DNA of 13,648 nucleotides, taken from contig NZ_CALHVN010000004.1 in assembly GCF_938039245.1 (NCBI RefSeq), positions 1-13,648 of the forward strand, in the 5' to 3' direction. This document shows, in pieces, positions 5,753 through 12,207 of this stretch (the stretch's first letter is position 1; the number at the start of each line of letters is the position of its first letter). The stretch is from an uncultured Campylobacter sp. (GTDB lineage: Bacteria > Campylobacterota > Campylobacteria > Campylobacterales > Campylobacteraceae). A program made the position numbers and the translations under genes. The notes under the pieces are model-generated. The model was given only the letters and a program-made list of their open reading frames with translations, had not been told where the DNA came from and searched no databases.

Positions 5753-5774
5753 CGGGCTAGCCATTTCTAGCCCG
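5753..5774 (+). other. Intercistronic hairpin 1
   Basis: CGGGCTAG (5753-5760) and CTAGCCCG (5767-5774) form a perfect 8-bp stem with a 6-nt loop, 10 nt after the DUF3560 stop. No T-tract follows (next bases AGAAAGGA), so it is not a standard terminator. It could partly reduce downstream transcription, protect the upstream mRNA end or be a processing site. Confidence 0.6.
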
Positions 5775-5811
5775 AGAAAGGATTGGCCGTGCGGCTATTT
5801 AGGCGGCTATT

Positions 5812-5838
5812 GAGTTATTTCCAAAAAGGAAACAACTC
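5812..5838 (+). other. Intercistronic hairpin 2
   Basis: GAGTT/AACTC (5812-5816 with 5834-5838) and TTTCC/GGAAA (5818-5822 with 5828-5832) stack with a single A-C mismatch around an AAAAA loop. It lies 49 nt before the next ATG. The GGAAA strand could sequester or mimic a ribosome site. Function unknown. Confidence 0.5.
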
Positions 5839-5887
5839 GAAAAGATTGATAAAAAATATAAGATTTTTAAATTTGAAAGGATAAGAA

Positions 5888-6190
5888 ATGGCAGCGAATT
5901 TTAAGGACGAGACGATTGAAATAATTGCAGGGCGCGAGATAGACGAATACTATTTCCACCGCCTAAACGAATACGACGAAGATAAAAAAGTCGAGTTTTA
6001 CGGCGCAGGAGAGATAAATTGGAGTGAGATACCGACCGAATGGCTATCTTACGACGGCGGGTTTGGCCTGCAAGAGTGGGACGGCTGGGTAACGTTTAAA
6101 AACTCTCCCGACTGGATAGCACGCGACGAGTATGACGGCTCGGAGTGGTGGGCGTTGCGAAAAAAGCCAACTCTAAAGGATAAAAAATGA
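5888..6190 (+). CDS. Hypothetical protein, 100 aa, acidic and Trp/Tyr-rich
   Basis: Start ATG with AAAGGATAAGAA in front. The protein is acidic and aromatic-rich (INWSEIPTEWLSYDGGFG, about 44-61, and SEWWALRKKP near the end), with no signal peptide or membrane segment. No family is recognised. The stop overlaps the next start by ATGA (6187-6190), so translation is coupled. Compact acidic proteins of this size in phage early regions can be DNA mimics or host-takeover factors, but nothing here proves it. Confidence 0.75.
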   Translation: MAANFKDETIEIIAGREIDEYYFHRLNEYDEDKKVEFYGAGEINWSEIPTEWLSYDGGFGLQEWDGWVTFKNSPDWIARDEYDGSEWWALRKKPTLKDKK

Positions 6191-6402
6191 GTGATCCATA
6201 CGATTATTACTGCGCTAGACAAGACGCGGCGCAAGTGGCAAGAGATGTCAAATTTAACGAATTTTGCGATCAGGTGGCGGACATCATCGCCACGGCGAGA
6301 GATCATCTTAGCAAACTAGCGGACGAATACGAGGAGCTGATAAGCTTTGACGACCTCGCCGATGAAATAAATTGGCAGATCGACGATAATCTGAAATTTT
6401 AA
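6187..6402 (+). CDS. Hypothetical protein, 71 aa, acidic helical
   Basis: Begins MSDPYDYYCARQDAAQVA; the rest is acidic and predicted helical (HLSKLADEYEELISFDDLAD). No known family. It overlaps the upstream gene by 4 bp and is followed 10 bp later by a 39-residue frame. Confidence 0.7.
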   Translation: MSDPYDYYCARQDAAQVARDVKFNEFCDQVADIIATARDHLSKLADEYEELISFDDLADEINWQIDDNLKF

Positions 6403-6412
6403 AGGATAGCTA

Positions 6413-6532
6413 ATGAGTATGCAAACATTTAAATTTTATGCCTCTTTGTTTAAGAGGGACAACGAAACGGACAAGCATTTAACGGTCGGCGATTTTGTCG
6501 CCTTTGTAAAATCATTTAGGGGGCAAAGATGA
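6413..6532 (+). CDS. Very small protein, 39 aa
   Basis: A short frame: ATG at 6413 preceded by AAAGGATAGCTA, the same ribosome-site module as its neighbours, and a stop TGA at 6530-6532 that overlaps the RecE-like start by ATGA. Sequence starts MSMQTFKFYASLFKRDN and ends SFRGQR; basic, no membrane segment. Module plus overlap support a translated gene. Function unknown; it may serve mainly to couple translation into the exonuclease. Confidence 0.65.
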   Translation: MSMQTFKFYASLFKRDNETDKHLTVGDFVAFVKSFRGQR

Positions 6533-7368
6533 ACCTCAAATACCCCCTAAACACAATGATAAAGGGGTTATCAAACAAAGACTATCACGAAGCGGGCGGA
6601 CTAAGCTCGACCCGTTTCGACTTGATAAGAAAAAGCGTGCGAGCCTTTAAATTTAGACATCTGTTTGATACGTGGAAACCGTGCTTTGATGAGGGTACGC
6701 TTTGCCACGACTGCATTTTGACGCCCGAAAATATCGAAAAAACCTACATCGAAAGCCCGACGGCGGGGCTTGATACTAAAAAGGCGGAGGCGTTACGAGA
6801 GGCCAACCCCGATAAAATTATAGTGGCTAAAGGTATGATAGAACACTACCGGAACATCGCAAACGCTGTTAATAAAATCATGTCATTTCTAGAATACACC
6901 GAAAAAGAAGTGAGCTTTTTCCACTATCACAAAGACGCGGATTTGCTTATGCAAGCGCGACCGGATATTTATGCCCCTAAATTTGGGATGCTTTACGACC
7001 TCAAAAGCACGAAAGCCAATAACCAAGAGGAATTTGAAAAAATCATCGAGCCGTATAACTACGATCTATCGTTAGCTTACTACAATGACGTTTTAAATTT
7101 GTGCGGGTATAAAACAGATTTAGAACTTATGGGTTGGCTTTGCGTGCCTAAATCTGCGCCACATACCCCGTTTATGGTAAGTGTGAGCGAGGAGTTGCTA
7201 GAAAAGGGGCGCAGCAAATACCAAGAGCTTTTGACGCGGTATATGGACTACATTGCCGCCGAAAAAGAACTAGGCGAGGAAGATATGAATTTAATAATAT
7301 CCGACCTCGCTAGATATAAGGCACACAGCTACGAATACCGCAAAGAAAACTACATAAATGCGGCGTAA
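6529..7368 (+). CDS. RecE-like 5'-3' exonuclease (PD-(D/E)XK fold)
   Basis: A 279-residue protein resembling the C-terminal nuclease domain of RecE (exonuclease VIII) and related phage exonucleases. Visible elements are NKDYHEAGGLSSTRFDLIRK (17-36), the GTLCHDCIL helix with His60, the catalytic core ARPDIYAP (143-150, Asp146) and MLYDLKST (154-161, Asp157 and Lys159), and YNYDLSLAYYNDVL (176-189). In RecE the matching motifs bind metal and process dsDNA ends to leave 3' single strands for the annealase. Here the acidic residue of the (D/E)XK motif is Asp, as in RecE. RecT lies one small gene downstream, which confirms the pairing. It is much shorter than E. coli RecE (866 aa) because only the nuclease domain is present. 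ATGA overlap with the upstream small gene. Confidence 0.88.
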   Translation: MNLKYPLNTMIKGLSNKDYHEAGGLSSTRFDLIRKSVRAFKFRHLFDTWKPCFDEGTLCHDCILTPENIEKTYIESPTAGLDTKKAEALREANPDKIIVAKGMIEHYRNIANAVNKIMSFLEYTEKEVSFFHYHKDADLLMQARPDIYAPKFGMLYDLKSTKANNQEEFEKIIEPYNYDLSLAYYNDVLNLCGYKTDLELMGWLCVPKSAPHTPFMVSVSEELLEKGRSKYQELLTRYMDYIAAEKELGEEDMNLIISDLARYKAHSYEYRKENYINAA

Positions 7369-7386
7369 AATTGAAAGGATAAAAAA

Positions 7387-7605
7387 ATGAAAGTAAAAGC
7401 AAGTTTTAGAGGCATTGAGATAGAAACAGGCGTTGAGCCTGTGAATGACGGCTATTTTAGTTTGGATTTTAACGGGGCGTATTTAATGGAAATATTTTAT
7501 GACGGCAAAGAGTTTTCGCCCACGGGCAGAATAATGGATGGGTACGGCAAGAGTGGTGTGCCCTTTGAAAATAGCGAAGTGAAAATTGAAAGGATAGATA
7601 AATGA
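7387..7605 (+). CDS. Hypothetical protein, 72 aa, between RecE-like and RecT genes
   Basis: Start ATG preceded by GAAAGGATAAAAAA. The sequence (MKVKASFRGIEIETGVEPVN ...) looks mainly beta-strand with no membrane segment, and no family is recognised. Its stop overlaps the RecT start by ATGA, so it is translationally coupled to RecT; a role in the recombination system is possible by position only. Confidence 0.7.
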   Translation: MKVKASFRGIEIETGVEPVNDGYFSLDFNGAYLMEIFYDGKEFSPTGRIMDGYGKSGVPFENSEVKIERIDK

Positions 7606-8651
7606 ACCAACTACAACAAACTAAACCACAAAGCCCGGCAAAGAATTTTAATAGCTTGATGGCGAAATTTGCCGAGCAAAAGATGAGCGAGATCATAGCC
7701 CTTAGCGGCGGCAGTAAAGTCAAGGCGGATAAATTCGTAACCGATTTAACCCTGCTTGGAATGGATAAAAGCATTTTAGAGTGCGAGCCTGTATCGGTTT
7801 TTAGCGTCGCGCTAAAAATCGCACAGGTAGGCCTATCTATCGTAAAAGAACAAAAGCAGGCCTACATCGTGCCGTTCGTGGAGCAAGGCGTCAAAAAAGC
7901 TCAACTGCAAATAGGCTACATCGGCTGGCGAATTTTAGCAAAGCGCGCGGGATATGACATAGACGCCGAGCTAGTATACGAGTGCGATAAATTTGAATAC
8001 ACCGTCGATGAAAACGGCAAGAAATTCATATTTGAAGCCAATCTAAAAGATCGCAACGAAACCGACACCGCGTGGATAAACGAGAATTTACTCGGTGCGA
8101 TGGTATGGGCTAGAGATAAAAACGGCGTAACTAGAGACTTTATCAGCGCAAAAAAGCTAAATCAGCTAAAGAATACCAACCAAGCCGTGAAAAAGGGCAA
8201 ATTTTCGGCGTGGACAAACTGGAGCGAGGAGATGTTTAAAGCAAAGGCCATTAAATATGTCGCCTCAAAGCTGCCAACCGATGATTTTATGCTAATGAGC
8301 GCGGTAAATGCAGAAAACGAGGCTTACAAAGAACAGCCTAAATTTGAAGCTCCTGCAGCACAAAACCTAAACGAGCTTTTGAGTAGTTCGGAAAAACCGA
8401 ACAGCTCAGTTGGTGCAAAAAATTCACAAACTGACGACGCCGAATTTATCGAGGCCGCGCCCGTCGAAGTAGAAATCGACGTAAACGCAGACGTGTTACC
8501 GCTTGACGCTTTGCAAAGCGAATTGATAAAAAGAGGCGCAAGCGAGGACGAGGCCGAAAAGCTTTTGGCTAGAGTGTCGCCCGATGAAGCTAAGGCGTAT
8601 TTAGCCGATCCGAACGCGATAGATAATTTAATGGAAAATCTAAGGAGATAA
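7602..8651 (+). CDS. recT: RecT-family single-strand annealing protein
   Basis: A 349-residue protein. RecT core at about residues 30-235, including VFSVALKIAQVGLSI (66-80), AYIVPF (87-92), QLQIGYIGWRILAKRAG (101-117) and the typical FSAWTNWSEEMFKAKAIKYV (201-220). RecT proteins bind single-stranded DNA and anneal complementary strands in phage recombination, using the 3' tails made by the RecE-type exonuclease. The C-terminal hundred residues are a poorly conserved acidic, Ala/Glu-rich tail, longer than in E. coli RecT (269 aa), that may bind partner proteins. Translation is coupled to the upstream 72-aa gene by ATGA, and its own end carries the AGGAGA ribosome site for the next gene, which starts one base after the stop. 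Confidence 0.94.
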   Translation: MNQLQQTKPQSPAKNFNSLMAKFAEQKMSEIIALSGGSKVKADKFVTDLTLLGMDKSILECEPVSVFSVALKIAQVGLSIVKEQKQAYIVPFVEQGVKKAQLQIGYIGWRILAKRAGYDIDAELVYECDKFEYTVDENGKKFIFEANLKDRNETDTAWINENLLGAMVWARDKNGVTRDFISAKKLNQLKNTNQAVKKGKFSAWTNWSEEMFKAKAIKYVASKLPTDDFMLMSAVNAENEAYKEQPKFEAPAAQNLNELLSSSEKPNSSVGAKNSQTDDAEFIEAAPVEVEIDVNADVLPLDALQSELIKRGASEDEAEKLLARVSPDEAKAYLADPNAIDNLMENLRR

Positions 8652-8652
8652 G

Positions 8653-9108
8653 ATGAACGTAGGATATTTTAAACACAAAACCGTAAAAGACCAAAACGGC
8701 GCGGAGCAAAAATTTATAGGCGGGATGATAAATATCCCGTTTATGCGCCCCGTCGAGTGTTCGCTAATCGTGACGCCGCAAGAGGAATTAGCGGGGAACC
8801 AAAAAGCCCCGATATACAAAATAGCCCAATATAAACCTAAAGGCTGGGAGGGTTCCAGGCAATTTATCGGCGGGATCTGGAGTGCCGTCAGCAAAGACGG
8901 TAAGGTTAATTATTTTAAAGGGCATATCGAAACACCCCTAGTAGCGGGCGGACGAGTATATATCGCATTGTTTGAACCTAAAGAGGACAACGGGCTGCTT
9001 TTTGAAGTCACGTGGAGCGCGCCTAAATCAAATACTAGCGCATACGTGCCTACGGCTAGCAGCGAGGACGCGAGCTATTATGCGGACGACGACGCGATGC
9101 CTTATTAA
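8653..9108 (+). CDS. DUF736-like putative single-stranded DNA-binding protein
   Basis: A 151-residue protein. Residues about 3-122 appear to be a small beta-rich domain resembling DUF736: GYFKHKTVKDQNG (4-16), KAPIYKIAQY (51-60), FIGGIWSAVSKDGKVNYFKG (71-90) and GGRVYIALFEP (99-109). The low-complexity end closes with ADDDAMPY, very like the acidic tail of bacterial SSB (DDDIPF), which recruits recombination and replication proteins. Directly after RecT, this suggests a phage SSB-like protein. Both the DUF736 assignment and DNA binding are inference; a functionally unrelated DUF736 protein remains possible. The start is fixed by AGGAGA within the RecT stop region. Confidence 0.7.
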   Translation: MNVGYFKHKTVKDQNGAEQKFIGGMINIPFMRPVECSLIVTPQEELAGNQKAPIYKIAQYKPKGWEGSRQFIGGIWSAVSKDGKVNYFKGHIETPLVAGGRVYIALFEPKEDNGLLFEVTWSAPKSNTSAYVPTASSEDASYYADDDAMPY

Positions 9109-9119
9109 AGGCTAAAAAA

Positions 9120-9686
9120 ATGGGCAAGAATTTCAGCGGCAACACGAACAAGCGCCGATCAAAAAGCGACTTCTACCAGACACCCTACAGCATCACGCGG
9201 CGTCTTTTAGAGGTCGAGAAATTTAGCGGTCGCATACTAGAGCCTGCGTGTGGCGCGGGCGCGATAACGGCGATTTTAAAAGAGGCTGGCTACAAGGATA
9301 TTACGGCGTATGATTATTTGCTAGACGGCAAAGATTTTCTAACCGAAACGCGCAAATTTGATGCCATTATCACAAATCCGCCTTTTAGCCTAGCCAAAGA
9401 ATTTATCCTTAAAGCTTGCGAAGTCGCGCCTAGGTTTGCCTTTTTGCTGCCGCTTAATTATCTGCACGGCAAAGAGCGGCTAGACGAGATTTATTCGCGC
9501 GAAATTTTAGAAAAAATCTACGTATTCGCGCGCTATCCGCTGCTATCCGCTCAGATACGCCCGGACGGCAAATACAAAACAGGGATGATGGTGTACGCGT
9601 GGTATATTTTTGATACTGGGCACAAAGGAGCGCCGAGCATCCACTGGATAGACAATAGCGAGGATGTAGCGAGGAAAGGGAAATAA
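9120..9686 (+). CDS. Phage-type class I DNA methyltransferase (probable N6-adenine)
   Basis: A 188-residue protein with SDFYQTP (16-22), SAM-binding EPACGAGAI (41-49) and catalytic TNPPF (85-89). The NPPF motif and EPACGAG belong to amino-methyltransferases (N6-adenine or N4-cytosine); in phages such short proteins are usually annotated as DNA N-6-adenine methyltransferases. It is shorter than the D12 enzyme at 3270-4142 and unrelated in arrangement, so the element carries at least three distinct DNA methyltransferases. No target-recognition domain is evident. Its TAA shares one base with the next ATG (TAATG). Confidence 0.85.
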   Translation: MGKNFSGNTNKRRSKSDFYQTPYSITRRLLEVEKFSGRILEPACGAGAITAILKEAGYKDITAYDYLLDGKDFLTETRKFDAIITNPPFSLAKEFILKACEVAPRFAFLLPLNYLHGKERLDEIYSREILEKIYVFARYPLLSAQIRPDGKYKTGMMVYAWYIFDTGHKGAPSIHWIDNSEDVARKGK

Positions 9687-10048
9687 TGTTTTTTGGAATG
9701 TCGGAAAAAACCAGACGAAGAACGAGAAAGAATTTCAGCGATTTGCTTAAAAATCATTGCGGTATGAGCGAATACTCTATCAATGATTTGACGGATATGA
9801 TAGATAGAGAGGAAGCTATTTATTATGGGTTAGCAAAATTTGAGAAGATTGAGAAAGACGGCAAAGAGTTTTATGCTTGCGACTTATTGGGTCACGATTT
9901 GCTCGGCGAAGAGTATCTTTTTAAGCGTCAAGACGATTGCTTGGTATGGCAAAGAGGCGGGATGTGCGAGGGCAGCTATTACGGATATATCGCTCACGAG
10001 CGCAAAGACGGCAAATGGGTAGTTTTTAAGACCGACTATTCGGTTTAG
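9686..10048 (+). CDS. Hypothetical protein, 120 aa
   Basis: Starts within TAATG of the preceding methyltransferase. The N-terminus is basic (MSEKTRRRTRKNF, 5-17); the remainder is mixed, with ACDLLGHDLLGEEYLF in the middle and RKDGKWVVFKTDYSV at the end. No family is recognised and there is no membrane segment. Overlap with the methyltransferase suggests co-regulation. Confidence 0.7.
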   Translation: MFFGMSEKTRRRTRKNFSDLLKNHCGMSEYSINDLTDMIDREEAIYYGLAKFEKIEKDGKEFYACDLLGHDLLGEEYLFKRQDDCLVWQRGGMCEGSYYGYIAHERKDGKWVVFKTDYSV

Positions 10049-10059
10049 AGGCGGCAGAA

Positions 10060-10263
10060 ATGGTAAACGATTTAGAGGCAAAGCTAAAGGCGGCGCAAGA
10101 GGAGATCAAAATGCTAAGGCGCAAGAAAGTAGTTTTGCCCGCGCATTCGGCGGAAATATTGCGAAAAGTCAAAGAAAGCGCACAGGCGGCACTAGACGCC
10201 AAGACGATGACGAGCAAAGACCGCAGGCTACGCGGCATAATAAGCCGTATCGGCAACCCGTAA
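10060..10263 (+). CDS. Hypothetical small basic coiled-coil protein, 67 aa
   Basis: MVNDLEAKLKAAQEEIKMLR (1-20) looks like a short coiled coil; the basic C-terminal half (KDRRLRGIISRIGNP) could contact nucleic acid. A purine-rich GAGGCGGCAGAA precedes the ATG. No family is recognised. Confidence 0.65.
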   Translation: MVNDLEAKLKAAQEEIKMLRRKKVVLPAHSAEILRKVKESAQAALDAKTMTSKDRRLRGIISRIGNP

Positions 10264-10297
10264 AAGGCAAAACATGACTACCAAAAGGAGACGATTA

Positions 10298-10396
10298 ATG
10301 AATATAGATCTCACACATATTTTAGTAGCCCTTATGGGCACCGCTGTGCTGTTTGGCAGCTTGATAACAATAGCTATTGGGATATTGCTTTTGTAA
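10298..10396 (+). CDS. Very small membrane protein, 32 aa (or 40 aa from 10274)
   Basis: A short frame with ATG at 10298 preceded by AAAAGGAG seven bases upstream. MNIDLTHILVALMGTAVLFG is followed by an equally hydrophobic end (ITIAIGILLL): one membrane-spanning segment filling most of the protein. An in-frame ATG at 10274, itself preceded by AAAAGG, would add MTTKRRRL, a basic cap suited to membrane insertion. Phage small membrane peptides include exclusion factors and holin-like toxins; function here is unknown. Confidence 0.6.
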   Translation: MNIDLTHILVALMGTAVLFGSLITIAIGILLL

Positions 10397-10413
10397 ATTT
10401 GAAAGGGTAAATA

Positions 10414-10821
10414 ATGAAAGAGATTAAATTTAGGGCGTGGCGAAAAGATATTGAAGTAATGTATCCCGTTTTAAAACTTGATTTTGTAGATGAAAAAGCG
10501 ACGATTTGGAGTAAATTTACAGGAAATAGCTATGAATGGATTGATGATCTAGTGATTATGCAATATACTGGCTTAAAAGACAAATATGGCGTAGAAATTT
10601 ATGAGGGCGATATTCTTGAATTGCGCGCAAACCCTTTTAACAAGAAAAGGGATTTATTTCAAGTAGTTTTTAAAGACGGCGGGTTTAGAGACGAATGGAA
10701 TAATTATATTGGACAATACCTGCCGCCGGATATAAGAAACAAACAAGGCGGAAGGGTGAGACTCAATGAAGCATGCGAAGTCGTCGGCAATATCTACGAA
10801 AATCCAGAGCTTTTACAATGA
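10414..10821 (+). CDS. YopX-family protein
   Basis: A 135-residue protein with the YopX pattern: MKEIKFRAWRKD (1-12) at the start, MQYTGLKDKYGVEIYEGDIL (50-69) in the middle and VGNIYENPELL (124-134) at the end. The family is common in prophages of many bacteria and has no firmly established function. The ATG follows GAAAGGGTAAATA. The stop overlaps the next start by ATGA. Confidence 0.92.
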   Translation: MKEIKFRAWRKDIEVMYPVLKLDFVDEKATIWSKFTGNSYEWIDDLVIMQYTGLKDKYGVEIYEGDILELRANPFNKKRDLFQVVFKDGGFRDEWNNYIGQYLPPDIRNKQGGRVRLNEACEVVGNIYENPELLQ

Positions 10822-10997
10822 ATAAAATAACGCAAGATTTGCGAGCCATCATAGAGGAATTGGCGGCGCTTGAAAAACGGCTCGACGCGCTAAAGCTAAA
10901 AATAGATTTGGCGCACGGGGCGAACCGAGAGCCTTACAAGGTTTGGATAGACGAGATAAAAGAAATCAAAGAAACGATAGAAAGGATAAGAAAATGA
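10818..10997 (+). CDS. Hypothetical coiled-coil protein, 59 aa
   Basis: The start at 10818 is chosen for the ATGA overlap with the YopX-like gene; a longer frame from 10773 would lie inside that gene. MNKITQDLRAIIEELAALEK and the following KRLDALKLKIDL show a heptad pattern typical of a coiled coil, and the C-terminus IKEIKETIERIRK continues it. No family is recognised. It carries GAAAGGATAAG for the next gene. Confidence 0.7.
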   Translation: MNKITQDLRAIIEELAALEKRLDALKLKIDLAHGANREPYKVWIDEIKEIKETIERIRK

Positions 10998-11299
10998 CTA
11001 CTGAAGAAATGATCGAAGTAATGCAAGCCTACGTTAGAGGCGAGGCGATAGAGGTAAGCGACGCGGACAAAGACGAATGGGGAGACATAAACGTGCCGGG
11101 CTGGGATTGGATAAGCTACGATTACCGCGTAAAGCCTAAAGGCTACGACCTAGAATGGTATTGGGAATTCAAAATGTCCGACGGCTGGCATATTAGCCAA
11201 ACGAGGATGACGAGAGCGCAGGCACAGGCATTTGTAGGCGAGAGCGTAGAAATTGCACCGCTTTACGGGCTAGGATTTAGGATAAAGGATGAAAAATGA
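10994..11299 (+). CDS. Hypothetical phage protein, 101 aa, with YDYRVKP motif
   Basis: The ATG at 10994 overlaps the upstream stop (ATGA) and has GAAAGGATAAG in front; the longer frame from 10943 has no such signal. The N-terminal helix (TTEEMIEVMQAYVRGEAIEV) is followed by WDWISYDYRVKPK (37-49), a motif often seen in small phage proteins of unknown function, and then an aromatic stretch around LEWYWEFKMSDGWH. It overlaps the next start by ATGA. Confidence 0.72.
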   Translation: MTTEEMIEVMQAYVRGEAIEVSDADKDEWGDINVPGWDWISYDYRVKPKGYDLEWYWEFKMSDGWHISQTRMTRAQAQAFVGESVEIAPLYGLGFRIKDEK

Positions 11300-11535
11300 A
11301 AAACTTTTTAGCAAAAATGTGTCGTGCGTATCCGTCCTTAAAGGATTGCCCTACCCCATACGGCTTGTTTGTTCTTAGTTGCAGCCTAATAAGCATAAGC
11401 TTGGTTTTTTTTCTTGCATTGATATATATATTCGAAGGGTTTATTTTTTGGCGAGTGATACACACGTTAGCCTTACTGAATATTATTCAGCTTGCCGTTA
11501 TTGCGACGGTTGCGTATTTAAAGGAGGAAAAATGA
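11296..11535 (+). CDS. Two-pass inner-membrane protein, 79 aa
   Basis: Two hydrophobic stretches are visible, about residues 22-46 and 55-74, separated by a short link; the N-terminus carries basic residues and two cysteines (Cys9, Cys18). Translation is coupled on both sides by ATGA overlaps, and the gene ends in AAGGAGGAAAA, the strongest Shine-Dalgarno of the window, serving the lipoprotein. No family is recognised. The pairing with a lipoprotein suggests a cell-envelope function. Confidence 0.75.
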   Translation: MKNFLAKMCRAYPSLKDCPTPYGLFVLSCSLISISLVFFLALIYIFEGFIFWRVIHTLALLNIIQLAVIATVAYLKEEK

Positions 11536-11756
11536 AAAAACTACTGATTTTATTTGCATTTTTGCTAGCGGGCTGCGAGGCGACGGATAAGCCAAAAACC
11601 GAAATTTGCGCGCTTACAGAGGAAGCTCGCGACATAGAAATGGCATGCATCGAGGGGTTCAAATTTATACTTTATTTGGGGTATAAAGCAGGCGGAGTAA
11701 CCCAATTTTTAGGCACAGACGGCAAGCCCGTTGCGTGCAGTTGCGGAGGTAAATAA
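11532..11756 (+). CDS. Small lipoprotein, 74 aa
   Basis: MKKLLILFAFLLAGC is a complete lipoprotein signal with lipobox LAGC, Cys15 being the lipid-modified residue. Glu follows it, so by the usual rule the protein should reach the outer membrane. The mature part has four more cysteines (Cys26, Cys39, Cys69, Cys71), which could form disulphides in the periplasm. Shine-Dalgarno AAGGAGG lies before the ATG at 11532; a longer frame from 11379 is only read-through in the upstream gene. Rz1-type spanin is one possibility, but the protein is not proline-rich and no lysis genes are nearby; a superinfection-exclusion lipoprotein is another. Confidence 0.82.
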   Translation: MKKLLILFAFLLAGCEATDKPKTEICALTEEARDIEMACIEGFKFILYLGYKAGGVTQFLGTDGKPVACSCGGK

Positions 11757-11767
11757 AGGAAAGCACA

Positions 11768-11962
11768 ATGAGTAGCCCAGATAGAGAAAAAGAAAAAGCC
11801 GCCCTAGCCGAGCTTGACGAATTTTGCAAACACCAAAACGAGATCACGGACGAGCAGGCGAAACGCCGCGCCAAAATAGCGTGGATAACGCGCGAGATAG
11901 AAAAATTTGACGACGGCCGGCTAAACCGTATCGTCGTTTTGGTAAAACAAATAAAGGAGTAA
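11768..11962 (+). CDS. Hypothetical charged helical protein, 64 aa
   Basis: MSSPDREKEKAALAELDEFC is the start; highly charged and predicted helical throughout, no membrane segment, no family recognised. It follows AAAGGAAAGCACA and ends in an AAGGAG ribosome site for the HTH gene two bases later. Confidence 0.68.
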   Translation: MSSPDREKEKAALAELDEFCKHQNEITDEQAKRRAKIAWITREIEKFDDGRLNRIVVLVKQIKE

Positions 11963-11964
11963 AA

Positions 11965-12207
11965 ATGAGCGAGTTTTTAGAGCTTAAAAATTTAATCCTT
12001 GAAATGAAAAATACCGTTTCCTTGCTCCTGCCAAAATGCGTGCCGCTGTCTTACGTTTGCGACGTTTCGGGCAAGAGCCGCCAAACGATCACGGCATACG
12101 TCAAGTCAAATTTAGAGCCGCAGGCGGAATTTTGGGTAGAGAATGGTAAAATAATGCTGTCTCAAACTGCCGCCCTTAAAATTTTAAGGAGATACAATGA
12201 AAAATAG
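11965..12207 (+). CDS. HTH protein, probable excisionase/recombination directionality factor
   Basis: An 80-residue protein with a helix-turn-helix-like segment PLSYVCDVSGKSRQTITAYV (27-46) and the wing-like FWVENGKIMLSQTAALKILR (56-75). This layout resembles MerR/AlpA-like small DNA-binding proteins used as excisionases. Its 3' end overlaps the integrase start by 11 bp, the common arrangement of excisionase and integrase. Strong AAGGAG precedes the ATG. Identity as an excisionase is inferred; it could be a transcriptional regulator of integrase. Confidence 0.65.
   Translation: MSEFLELKNLILEMKNTVSLLLPKCVPLSYVCDVSGKSRQTITAYVKSNLEPQAEFWVENGKIMLSQTAALKILRRYNEK

Noticed and set aside
5753..5774. 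Rho-independent terminator after the DUF3560 gene
   Set aside because: The stem is strong but is followed by AGAAAGGA rather than a T-tract, so standard termination is not supported.
10773..10817. Longer start for the 59-aa coiled-coil protein
   Set aside because: The extension lies inside the YopX-like gene; the ATG at 10818 gives the ATGA overlap common in this operon.
11379..11531. Longer start for the lipoprotein
   Set aside because: Starting at 11532 gives a strong AAGGAGG site, an ATGA overlap and a perfect lipoprotein signal; the extension only reads the upstream gene in another frame.
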